Shown here in pieces: positions 1 through 6,773 of a stretch of 11,897 nucleotides of DNA. The notes under the pieces are model-generated. The model was given only the letters and a program-made list of their open reading frames with translations. It did no database searches and was not told where the DNA came from. The translations under genes were made by a program, and so were the position numbers. This DNA comes from Puia dinghuensis (GTDB lineage Bacteria > Bacteroidota > Bacteroidia > Chitinophagales > Chitinophagaceae), in contig JAMFRX010000701.1 of NCBI GenBank assembly GCA_026224995.1, positions 1 to 11,897 on the forward strand, in the 5' to 3' direction. Every line of letters begins with the position of its first letter. The stretch's first letter is position 1.

Positions 1-1079
1 AAGCCGAAGACCTCCAGTCCGAAATGGACGCGCTCATCGCCGCCGAAAACCTGCCCGGCCTAAAAACACTTATCGAACGCCTGAAAATAAAATGCGGGGT
101 CAGCGGTACTGCTAACTGGACCGACATCCGCCAGTTCAACCTCATGTTCTCTACCCAGATCGGCAGCGTCGCCGATGAAGCCAGCGAGATCTACCTGCGC
201 CCCGAGACAGCCCAGGGAATCTTCGTCAACTTCCTCAACGTGCAGAAAACAGGCCGCATGAAGATTCCCTTCGGCATCGCGCAGATCGGCAAGGCCTTCC
301 GCAACGAGATCGTCGCCCGGCAGTTCATCTTCCGCATGCGGGAATTCGAACAAATGGAAATGCAGTTCTTCATCCGCCCCGGCACAGAGGACCAGTGGTA
401 TGAGTATTGGAAAGAAGCCCGCATGCAATGGCACTTGGGCCTTGGCATCCCAAAAGACAAATACCGCTTCCACGACCACGTAAAGCTCGCCTTCTACGCA
501 AAAGCGGCCTGCGATATCGAATATGAATTTCCCTTCGGCTTTAAAGAAGTAGAAGGCATCCATTCCCGTACCAATCATGACCTGAGCCGCCATCAGGAAT
601 ACAGCAAAAAGAAGCTGCAATACTTCGACCCCGAGATCAACCAGAACTATATCCCCTTCGTCATCGAGACCTCTATCGGCCTGGACCGGACCGTCCTCAT
701 GGTCCTCAGCGAAGCCTATGCGGAAGAAGACCTGGGAACACCCGAAAAGCCCGACAGCAGGGTAGTCCTGCGCTTCCCACCCCGGCTGGCGCCAATAAAG
801 CTGGCTATTCTTCCCCTTACCAAAAAAGATGGCCTCCCCGAGCTTGCCCGTGGTATCATGGACGCCTGTAAGCCCCAGTTCCGGTGCTTCTATGAAGAAA
901 AAGATGCCATAGGTAAACGCTATCGCCGCATGGACGCCATCGGTACACCCTTCTGCGTAACGGTTGATCATCAGTCAAAAGAAGATGGAACAGTGACAAT
1001 CCGTTATCGGGATAACATGCAGCAGGAGCGGATTCCCATCGGGGAGGTCGCGGCTATCATTAACCGGCAATTGGCATAA
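1..1079 (+). CDS. glyQS: Glycyl-tRNA synthetase, single-chain homodimer type (5'-truncated)
   Basis: Charges tRNA-Gly with glycine in the cytoplasm. The open frame runs in from the left edge (first full codon at base 3), so the methionine at base 24 is internal and the true start lies outside; from the usual family length of about 490-510 residues, roughly 140-150 N-terminal residues, including class II motif 1, are missing. Visible class II features: TAQGIFVNF near base 207, the motif 2 region with FGIAQIGKAFRNEI ending around base 312 followed by the REFEQMEMQFF stretch, and motif 3 with GLDR at 678-689. From about base 780 (PPRLAPIKLAILPL) to the end is the C-terminal alpha/beta anticodon-binding domain. 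These motifs belong to the alpha2 (eukaryote-like) GlyRS, not the alpha2-beta2 bacterial enzyme, as is known for Bacteroidota. No clear intrinsic terminator follows the stop; the sequence beyond is AT-rich. Confidence 0.97.
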   Translation, partial: AEDLQSEMDALIAAENLPGLKTLIERLKIKCGVSGTANWTDIRQFNLMFSTQIGSVADEASEIYLRPETAQGIFVNFLNVQKTGRMKIPFGIAQIGKAFRNEIVARQFIFRMREFEQMEMQFFIRPGTEDQWYEYWKEARMQWHLGLGIPKDKYRFHDHVKLAFYAKAACDIEYEFPFGFKEVEGIHSRTNHDLSRHQEYSKKKLQYFDPEINQNYIPFVIETSIGLDRTVLMVLSEAYAEEDLGTPEKPDSRVVLRFPPRLAPIKLAILPLTKKDGLPELARGIMDACKPQFRCFYEEKDAIGKRYRRMDAIGTPFCVTVDHQSKEDGTVTIRYRDNMQQERIPIGEVAAIINRQLA

Positions 1080-1133
1080 AAAATATAAATTTTGCGTGCA
1101 TTTTATTGAATAATTCCATTATTTTATTGGATA

Positions 1134-1168
1134 TTTGGCCCGGTAAGGGGCCAGTATCCTTACTTTTA
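1134..1168 (+). promoter_or_regulatory. Candidate promoter with an inverted repeat in its spacer
   Basis: TTTG at 1134-1137 could be a -33 element and TACTTTTA at 1161-1168 matches the Bacteroidota -7 consensus TAnnTTTG except at the last base. The spacing is 23 nt, the upper limit of the accepted range. A perfect 6-bp inverted repeat (TGGCCC, 6-nt loop, GGGCCA; 1136-1153) fills much of the spacer, which could be an operator or a short hairpin after glyQS. There is no T-tract directly after it, so it is a poor intrinsic terminator. If the promoter is real, the downstream small gene has a leader of about 75 nt. Confidence 0.3.
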
Positions 1169-1178
1169 TCCCCTGTTA

Positions 1179-1215
1179 AAGCACCCTGTCCATTTGCTTT
1201 TGAAGCACCTGTCAT
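1179..1215 (+). repeat. Imperfect direct repeat upstream of the small membrane gene
   Basis: AAGCACCCTGTCCAT (1179-1193) recurs as AAGCACCTGTCAT (1203-1215), with two single-base deletions and a 24-bp period. It lies in the presumed leader of the gene at 1247. It could be a regulator site repeated about two helical turns apart, or a chance duplication. Confidence 0.4.
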
Positions 1216-1246
1216 CTAGTTCAGAACCTTAAATTTTTTACGAAAG

Positions 1247-1531
1247 ATGTCATTTACATTCGATTTAATCATCAACCCTATTGTTCTGTTGCTTGCAGGT
1301 GTGTTCGGAATCGTCATTGGCTATGTTATCTCGAAAGCTAGGCTGGCCAAGGCTCATTCAAGGATTATGAAGCTGGAATCCGATCTTCTGCACAGTAACG
1401 AGGAAACGCTGGAAGCGCAAGGGGCGTATGTGGCCCTCGAAGCTCGCGTCCAGGATCAGTCTATTCCCGTTATTCCCATGAAGATCAGCGGAAAAGACAG
1501 CTCCAAAGAAAAAGCTACACACAATAAGTAG
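1247..1531 (+). CDS. Small single-pass membrane protein with coiled-coil-like tail, function unknown
   Basis: A 94-residue protein that I do not recognise as a named family. Residues about 7-28 form one strongly hydrophobic segment (NPIVLLLAGVFGIVIGYVIS), followed by a basic patch (KARLAKAH) that suggests the tail stays in the cytoplasm. Residues about 34-70 are rich in Leu, Glu, Lys and Ala with heptad-like spacing and may form a short coiled coil; the last 20 residues are Lys/Ser-rich and probably disordered. This anchor-plus-coil layout resembles small cell-envelope or division-associated scaffolding proteins, but nothing here assigns a role. The ATG at 1247 has no Shine-Dalgarno sequence, only an AT-rich leader. 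The gene ends 10 nt before the convergent reductase gene. Coding is supported by its separation from shadow frames, start position and coherent protein features. Confidence 0.75.
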   Translation: MSFTFDLIINPIVLLLAGVFGIVIGYVISKARLAKAHSRIMKLESDLLHSNEETLEAQGAYVALEARVQDQSIPVIPMKISGKDSSKEKATHNK

Positions 1532-1541
1532 CCCTTTTACT

Positions 1542-2282
1542 TTACCCGTATAATTCCTGGTGGATCGATTTTCGGTCATAGCCTAGCGCATGGATTCGCT
1601 CCTTGGCTTCGTCGATCATATTCTTCCATCCACAGAGAAAGAAAAGGGCTGGCCGCACCAATTCCTGACGCGGGCAGAGCTCCTCGTAGATCGTATGCAC
1701 ATAGCCGGTACGGACCATTGGCTGCGCTGCATCTGCGGTCTCCCTGGAGAAAGTAGGGATATAATAAAAGGAAGGGATCTTCTCCGCCAGATCAGTTAGC
1801 TCCTGCCGGTATAGGCAGTCATCAAAACGACGACAGCCGAAGATCAGGTATATATCCCGGTGCGCAATATTGCAATTCAGGATATGATGGCTCATGCTCC
1901 GGAACGGAGCGATGCCCGTTCCCGTGCAAATGAAAAAAAGATCCTTTTCTATCGGCTTCGGCAAGGTGAAAATACCCTGCGGACCTCGCAGCGTGAGCTC
2001 GCTGCCCACCTTCACCTCGTTGAAAAGATAGTTGGTGCCCGCCCCGCCCTCCAGCAGCACGATCACCAGCTCGATGACATTGGTGCCGTCAGGCCAGGAC
2101 GCAATGGAATAGCTGCGAATACGCTTTGCAGGCCTCTCATGAATAGGTAGATCAAGCGTCACGAACTGACCAGGCTCGAAATCGAACGAAGCCAGTCCAG
2201 GCAGCTGGATCCAGAACCTTCTGGTCTGTGCAGCTTCCTGCTCGATGCGGATGACCTTCCCTGTTTGCCAGGGTTGCAGCAT
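1542..2282 (-). CDS. Ferredoxin-NADP reductase-family flavoprotein (FAD/NAD(P)-binding oxidoreductase)
   Basis: A 246-residue two-domain flavoprotein that moves electrons between NAD(P)H and a one-electron carrier; the partner is not encoded nearby. Residues 1-~105 form the FAD-binding barrel: the signature R-S-Y-S-I-A-S at 56-62 contacts the flavin. Residues ~113-246 form the nucleotide-binding domain: GTGIAP at 121-126 and the LCGWKNMID stretch (216-224), where CGWKNM replaces the more common CGPPxM; the chain ends in HQELYG. There is no fused 2Fe-2S domain, so it acts with a separate ferredoxin, flavodoxin or heme protein. Length matches bacterial Fpr-type reductases (about 240-260). It starts 10 nt after the protease stop on the same strand, and I find no good promoter of its own, so it is probably read from the protease transcript. 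Exact physiological substrate cannot be told from sequence. Confidence 0.9.
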   Translation of the reverse strand: MLQPWQTGKVIRIEQEAAQTRRFWIQLPGLASFDFEPGQFVTLDLPIHERPAKRIRSYSIASWPDGTNVIELVIVLLEGGAGTNYLFNEVKVGSELTLRGPQGIFTLPKPIEKDLFFICTGTGIAPFRSMSHHILNCNIAHRDIYLIFGCRRFDDCLYRQELTDLAEKIPSFYYIPTFSRETADAAQPMVRTGYVHTIYEELCPRQELVRPALFFLCGWKNMIDEAKERIHALGYDRKSIHQELYG

Positions 2283-2292
2283 AATTTAGGTT

Positions 2293-5200
2293 TTAATGCT
2301 TGATGATTATCTTCTCTTCATAAGTATCGGTGCCATGTACGATCTTCATAATATAGTACCCCGACGCCAGCGTGGTGTTGAGCGTTTTGCTGAAGGATCC
2401 CGTGAATTCCCCATAATCCTGCTCATAGACCCTCTCCCCTAAGACATCATAAAGCTCTATGCTCAGATTGGCATTGCTGCTCAGGTAGAACGAAACATTC
2501 AGATAGCCCGGGCTTGGTATAGGCCCTACCTTCAGCCCGATCCGGGAATTGGCATTGCCCGAAGTTAGCGAGTAGACGATGCTGTTGCTGGTTAGCACGC
2601 ATCCGGTGTTCGCATCGCTTATCATCGTGTAATATACACCCGGGGACGAGGGGTGTATCTCCTGCGTCGTCGAATCGGTCATCAGACTATCGTTAAGATA
2701 CCACTGATTCCCGGTAGCCGCGCTGCTCACCAGCGCATTCCCTTGCTGGCTGATCGTCGGCGAGGCCTCGGTGGTCGCCGTTATGGCCGTTCTCTGCGTG
2801 GCAGCGCACCCCGTCAGCTTTATCCCGATATCATAAAAAGGATAGTAAAAGCCGTGCGAATAGGTAACGCTGTCAGCCTTGCCATAATCGCGGAAGTCGT
2901 TGCCGGTGATCGAGAATACTCCGGGTATGGACAGCGGATAGGGATTGGTCTTTATATTGGCGTTCAGGAAAGCCGAAGTTGTATTGGAGCAGTCCAAAAG
3001 GATGACATAGTCGCCAGGCGTCGGCACGGGAATATTTAACAGGAAATAAGCCCCCGTATCGGTATTGTCCCCTGCCGCTACGTCGATCTGCGCCGCAGTA
3101 TCCGGAACGGGCCTGGTGGCATACACATCGATGGTATTGGTGTACAGCGGGAAATACGAATATTGACCGGTGCTGTTGTCCAGGGAGGCCAGCTGCGCCA
3201 GGGTAAAGGTCATCTGGCCGGAATGGGCGATGTACATCTTGGCGCTCTCGATCGTTAAGGGGACATTGGTCGTGAACATCATGAAATTCCCGCCAAAACG
3301 GAAGTAAGCGCCGCCGAAACTGGCACTGGTGCTGGTGAAAACATTCTTATTGGGTGCCCCGCCTTTCACCTTCAGGTCGTTGAGCCCAAGGTAATAAGTC
3401 TTATTCGCCGTGATCTCCGTAGTGGTGGTATTATTGCCGGCCGCTATGGGTGTCGTCGCGGTCGGACTGTCATACCACATGGCCACGTCATCGCCGGTGG
3501 CATCGGCATGCAGCACCACCGAAGTAGCATTCGAGCCGCAAACGGTGGCCGTTCCCGTGCCGGCCGCCGGGGCGGCATTCACGGTGACCGTGCCCGTACT
3601 GGTGTCGTTAGCCGTATTCACATCGCTGGCCAGAGCCGTCTTGCTGGTGAACGTATAGCTCGTCCCGGCTGTCGTGGGGAAAGAAGTGTTGTAGGTAAAG
3701 ATCACCTCGCCGCCTACCGGAATGCTGTCCATACAAGTAGCCGTCAGCGTCCTCACCGTCGTGGCGCCGCTCTTGACCACGGTCGTCACCGGAACGCCGC
3801 CAGTCTGCGCAACCGTACCGAAATTATGGATATGGACAGCCACTAATTGACTATCATTGGCGCAGCTCGTGAGCGTCGGATATTCCAGCGCGGTGACGCC
3901 TACGTCATTGGGCGGATTGGTGAAGACGACACGGAAGTCCTGCGTCTCGCCCGCACCATAGATGCCGCAAGGCAAAGGTGTAATGCTGGTCGCCCCATCC
4001 TGGGCAATGATCCGCATCCGTGCATAGGCGCCGGGCTTCGCATTCGCCGGTACGACCATATTGCCGCTATAGGTCGCCGCGGTCGATCCGCTGGCAAGCC
4101 CATCATTCTGCAGCAGCACCAGCTCATTGGTCTCGAAAGTATCGTTGCTGTTGGCATCGATATAGACGGCGATATTGGTATTCGTCGCCGCACCGCAGGA
4201 GCTGTAGGTTATGCTGATCGGCACGGTCTGTCCCACGGCCAGCTGCACCGGGTTCAGACCCGTCAGATCGGAATAATATTTGGCACAGGGACTCGCGTCG
4301 CTATAGTTCAGGTTGCTCGTCGTCACATTCGTGATGCCCGTACCCGTGCTGCCGCTAGTAGAAGCGGATGGACAATACGCCGCGCCGCCAACGCCGCTGA
4401 TCAGCAGACTATAGGCCTGCGTGCCCCGCTGGATCGTGCCCTTATGCGTTACAGAAATGGTATAGGTCCTGCCCGGTATCAGGCTGTCGCTGAGCTCCAC
4501 CTTTTCCACGTTATCACGGATATTGTCGCCTTTCGTCGCGGCGGCGCCGGGATTCTGGGGATTCAATATCCACGGCATATACACCTTGTTGGTAGTATTA
4601 TCCGTGATCCGGAGGTCCAGGTCATTCACCAGCTTTATCTGCGTGTCGGCGAAATTGTGCGAATTCACGGGAATGCTGGCGGGGGTGCCGGGAGGGTCCG
4701 TCCAGCAAATAGTGGCCGAAACAGGCATCTTGCCGGAAGCGGTCACGGTAAAGGATTCCGCATCCTTTGAGCCCTGAATAAGGCTGCTCTGCCTGATCTG
4801 CTGGCTCTGGTCGGTATTGTCCGCGGTGATCACGGCGGCAGCCTTTTGGATATTCACCAGGCCCCAGCCAAACATATAGTCGGGCCCGGGACTCGTGCCG
4901 GCTTCATCCGCCGTATGGATGATCAGACCCCTGAGCGTAGAGCTGTACATAAAGCCCCCATGCAGCTTGGAGTAATATTCCTGCAGCAGAAAGGAGGAGC
5001 CCGCCGTGGCCGGCGTCGCCATCGAAGTCCCGCTGTAAATATCATAAGCATTGTCGGCCGTGCTGATGGAGGATAGCACATTCACGCCGTCAGCGACCAC
5101 ATCCGGCTTTATACGCCCGTCACCCGTAGGGCCCAGGCTGCTGAAGCTCGCATACACCACATCCGAAGGCCGGGAATAGCCGCCGGGAATGGGATTCACA

Positions 5201-6198
5201 GCGCCAAGCGTCAGGATGTTCTTGGCGCAGCCATAGGTGGCGATAGTATTGAAGCCGGCATTGCTGCTGATGCCCGCCGGCCTGTTCCCCGCATTGATGA
5301 AGGTGCCGGCGGCATTCATCCGCCAGTATGGCTGACCGACGTCAGGACCCGTTTCCCCGGGATTGTTGCCGCCTGCCTTCGCGATCAGATAGTAGGGCGC
5401 ATTATAAGCTATGGAATCCCAGATCTGGGTATCGGAGTCGTATAAGCCGAAACTGATGTCCACCGTATCCCCGGGATTGCCCCAGAACTCCCAGCGGTTG
5501 TTCTCGTCGGCGTCGATATACCACCCCGCAATGTCGGCGTAGCTATGGTTGGAGACGATTATCCCATTGGCGGCGCCGGCGGCTGCCGCCATCTCCGCCT
5601 CGTCGTTGTCGTAATCATAAGCCTGCAGCAGCTGGGCGCCAAAGGACATGCCCCGGGCAACAGGATTGACACCCGCCGCGATCATCGTACCGGAAACATG
5701 GGTGCTGTGATCACTCAGCACAGACGAACCATCCTCCTGGGTGACCCGGCCAGCCAGCTCTACATGCGTCGGCCGCACCAGCCCTTCGTCCCAAACGGCT
5801 ATCTTCCCCTTCATATTGGCGCTGCTGCCATTGAGGCTCAGCCCCGTGCTCCCGCCTGGCCACAAGGTATTCGTCCGGATGGTGGCGGCAGAAATAATAT
5901 TATCGGTCGTAGTGACGTAGTAAGGAAGCCCCTGGTTATTGACCCCTCGAAGAACGGCCAGGCGGCCATGCGTGCCGCGAAACGTCAGCGGCCACCCCTT
6001 TTGCTTCGCAGTCTGTAGCAGGATTTGACGAAAGCTGTGATGTTGAGCAGCAAGCTGTTGGCTGGTTTTTTGCAACGCTGCAGTATTGGTCGCCTGCTGA
6101 GCGCTGGCCGTGAGTCCGGAAAATACGAATAGGAGTAGGAAGACGATAAGGTATCGGAGTGTGGAAAGGTTTAAGGACGGGATCCAGCTTTTACTCAT
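2293..6198 (-). CDS. Secreted subtilisin-like (S8) serine protease with T9SS type A sorting domain
   Basis: A 1301-residue multidomain exported protease. I chose the ATG at 6198; an in-frame TTG two codons upstream is less likely. Residues 1-33 are a signal peptide ending ASA-QQ. The subtilase domain (about 130-455) has the triad Asp137 (AVWDEG), His164 (HSTHVSGT) and Ser392 (SGTSMATP), with Asn278 as the likely oxyanion residue; the usual HGTH is HSTH here. After it come a beta-sandwich domain (~460-605, with VNDLDLRI and YTISVTHKGT), a GEVED-like domain (~660-757, with an acidic YIDANSNDTFETNE loop), a CARDB-like domain (~763-874), an Ig-like domain (~878-938), an unassigned beta-rich module (~945-1130), a second Ig-like stretch (~1140-1210), and the C-terminal sorting domain (~1222-1301, ending EEKIIIKH). 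The family role is extracellular protein degradation after Sec export and T9SS passage over the outer membrane, with removal of the C-terminal domain. The substrate is unknown. Confidence 0.93.
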   Translation of the reverse strand: MSKSWIPSLNLSTLRYLIVFLLLFVFSGLTASAQQATNTAALQKTSQQLAAQHHSFRQILLQTAKQKGWPLTFRGTHGRLAVLRGVNNQGLPYYVTTTDNIISAATIRTNTLWPGGSTGLSLNGSSANMKGKIAVWDEGLVRPTHVELAGRVTQEDGSSVLSDHSTHVSGTMIAAGVNPVARGMSFGAQLLQAYDYDNDEAEMAAAAGAANGIIVSNHSYADIAGWYIDADENNRWEFWGNPGDTVDISFGLYDSDTQIWDSIAYNAPYYLIAKAGGNNPGETGPDVGQPYWRMNAAGTFINAGNRPAGISSNAGFNTIATYGCAKNILTLGAVNPIPGGYSRPSDVVYASFSSLGPTGDGRIKPDVVADGVNVLSSISTADNAYDIYSGTSMATPATAGSSFLLQEYYSKLHGGFMYSSTLRGLIIHTADEAGTSPGPDYMFGWGLVNIQKAAAVITADNTDQSQQIRQSSLIQGSKDAESFTVTASGKMPVSATICWTDPPGTPASIPVNSHNFADTQIKLVNDLDLRITDNTTNKVYMPWILNPQNPGAAATKGDNIRDNVEKVELSDSLIPGRTYTISVTHKGTIQRGTQAYSLLISGVGGAAYCPSASTSGSTGTGITNVTTSNLNYSDASPCAKYYSDLTGLNPVQLAVGQTVPISITYSSCGAATNTNIAVYIDANSNDTFETNELVLLQNDGLASGSTAATYSGNMVVPANAKPGAYARMRIIAQDGATSITPLPCGIYGAGETQDFRVVFTNPPNDVGVTALEYPTLTSCANDSQLVAVHIHNFGTVAQTGGVPVTTVVKSGATTVRTLTATCMDSIPVGGEVIFTYNTSFPTTAGTSYTFTSKTALASDVNTANDTSTGTVTVNAAPAAGTGTATVCGSNATSVVLHADATGDDVAMWYDSPTATTPIAAGNNTTTTEITANKTYYLGLNDLKVKGGAPNKNVFTSTSASFGGAYFRFGGNFMMFTTNVPLTIESAKMYIAHSGQMTFTLAQLASLDNSTGQYSYFPLYTNTIDVYATRPVPDTAAQIDVAAGDNTDTGAYFLLNIPVPTPGDYVILLDCSNTTSAFLNANIKTNPYPLSIPGVFSITGNDFRDYGKADSVTYSHGFYYPFYDIGIKLTGCAATQRTAITATTEASPTISQQGNALVSSAATGNQWYLNDSLMTDSTTQEIHPSSPGVYYTMISDANTGCVLTSNSIVYSLTSGNANSRIGLKVGPIPSPGYLNVSFYLSSNANLSIELYDVLGERVYEQDYGEFTGSFSKTLNTTLASGYYIMKIVHGTDTYEEKIIIKH
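2296..2535 (-). other. T9SS type A C-terminal sorting domain of the protease
   Basis: The last ~80 residues carry the hallmarks of the Por-secretion/type A sorting domain: a P-x-P-x-x-G-x-L-x-V start (GPIPSPGYLNVSF), a central IELYDVLGERVY segment, a SGYYIMKI strand, and a short lysine-bearing end (EEKIIIKH). This directs the folded protein through the type IX system found in Bacteroidota. It is part of the protease gene, listed because it is the best taxonomic and localisation evidence in the window. Confidence 0.88.
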
Positions 6199-6217
6199 AA
6201 ACAATTTTTAAACTTTC

Positions 6218-6245
6218 TAAAATTACAGTTTTTATGGACTTACAA
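6218..6245 (-). promoter_or_regulatory. Candidate promoter of the protease gene
   Basis: Read on the minus strand, TTG (6245-6243) is followed after 17 nt by TAATTTTA (6225-6218), one mismatch from TAnnTTTG. Transcription would begin about 15 nt before the protease ATG. The -33 element lies inside the first codons of the divergent gene at 6234, because only 35 bp separate the two starts. AT-rich sequence makes chance matches likely. Confidence 0.35.
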
Positions 6246-6665
6246 GCCTTAATTATGGTAGTATGTCTACTTGCCTCCCAGCAGCAGGGCATCGAAGGCA
6301 CCGCCCGCAGCACGGCCGGAAACCATATGCCCTCACCAAAACATCACACCGGTCTTTCCCCCGGCATCCACGCTACCATCTGTGTATATAAATTAACCAA
6401 TATCAGCCAGTCACAGCCCGCCGGCGCCGCCGGCCTGTATAGCTCAGTGCAAACAGCCCTCATACGCCAGACAGATACGGATGACTCAGGCCATTTCCGC
6501 ATTCTTTTGCCGCCAGGCACTTACTCTGTATTCACTAAAAAAGGGCGCCTGCTCTACGCCACCCGTAGGGACGAAAAGAACAATATCGCGCCTGTAGAAG
6601 TGTTACCCGGGAAGATCACCCGGGTGGATTGCAGTGTAGAGTCCGATCATGCCGCCGTTTATTAA
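6234..6665 (+). CDS. Small secreted protein with carboxypeptidase-regulatory-like (Ig-fold) domain
   Basis: A 143-residue protein. Residues about 4-15 are hydrophobic (QALIMVVCLLAS), giving a short, weak signal peptide or anchor; Cys11 is too early and lacks a good lipobox. Residues about 46-135 look like a carboxypeptidase regulatory-like / SpaA-type beta-sandwich: TDDSGHFRILLPPGTYSVF (82-100) is the typical turn-strand-Pro-Gly-x-Tyr signature, followed by NNIAPVEVLPGKITRVD. From memory, similar small proteins with an EGT...N-x-MPSP start and this NNIAPV ending are common in Chitinophagaceae and have no known function. Met8 (base 6255) is an alternative start. The gene is divergent from the protease with 35 bp between starts, and no good TAnnTTTG promoter is visible for it. 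Role unknown; the fold suggests a periplasmic or surface protein. Confidence 0.8.
   Translation: MDLQALIMVVCLLASQQQGIEGTARSTAGNHMPSPKHHTGLSPGIHATICVYKLTNISQSQPAGAAGLYSSVQTALIRQTDTDDSGHFRILLPPGTYSVFTKKGRLLYATRRDEKNNIAPVEVLPGKITRVDCSVESDHAAVY
6605..6625. repeat. GC-rich perfect inverted repeat near the 3' end of the small secreted gene
   Basis: ACCCGGG (6605-6611) and CCCGGGT (6619-6625) pair perfectly around a 7-nt loop, about 40 nt before the stop codon. RNA would form a stable 7-bp hairpin extendable by two G-U pairs. It lies inside coding sequence (LPGKITRV) and has no T-tract, so it is not a standard terminator. Confidence 0.5.
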
Positions 6666-6738
6666 GAATTTACGGTATTTCTTATTTATCGGTTGCTTGG
6701 AAGCCCCGCTATCTTCGTAGCCCCCCTTTTCGGCAAGC

Positions 6739-6766
6739 TTGCATTCCTGGCTTTTTCGTACCTTTG
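6739..6766 (+). promoter_or_regulatory. Promoter of mfd (Bacteroidota type)
   Basis: TTG at 6739-6741, a 17-nt spacer, then TACCTTTG at 6759-6766, an exact fit to the Bacteroidota housekeeping sigma consensus TTG-N17-23-TAnnTTTG. The expected transcription start is only a few bases downstream, around 6771, so the ATG at 6774 would be almost leaderless. It also argues against translation from the upstream in-frame TTG at 6693, which lies before the promoter. Confidence 0.75.
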
Positions 6767-6773
6767 CGCCCGG

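Noticed and set aside
60..971. Minus-strand ORF (303 codons) over glyQS
   Set aside because: Antisense shadow of a strongly conserved synthetase; low-complexity hydrophobic/acidic translation.
3847..4770. Plus-strand ORF (307 codons) over the protease
   Set aside because: Arg/Gly/His/Ile-rich translation typical of a shadow frame; the opposite strand encodes clear protease domains.
6663..6684. TAAGAA...TTCTTA inverted repeat after the small secreted gene as a terminator
   Set aside because: The stem is six A-U-rich pairs with a 10-nt loop; too weak to support a terminator call.
6693..6773. N-terminal extension of Mfd from an upstream TTG
   Set aside because: The mfd promoter boxes lie within this stretch, and the encoded residues do not resemble an Mfd N-terminus.
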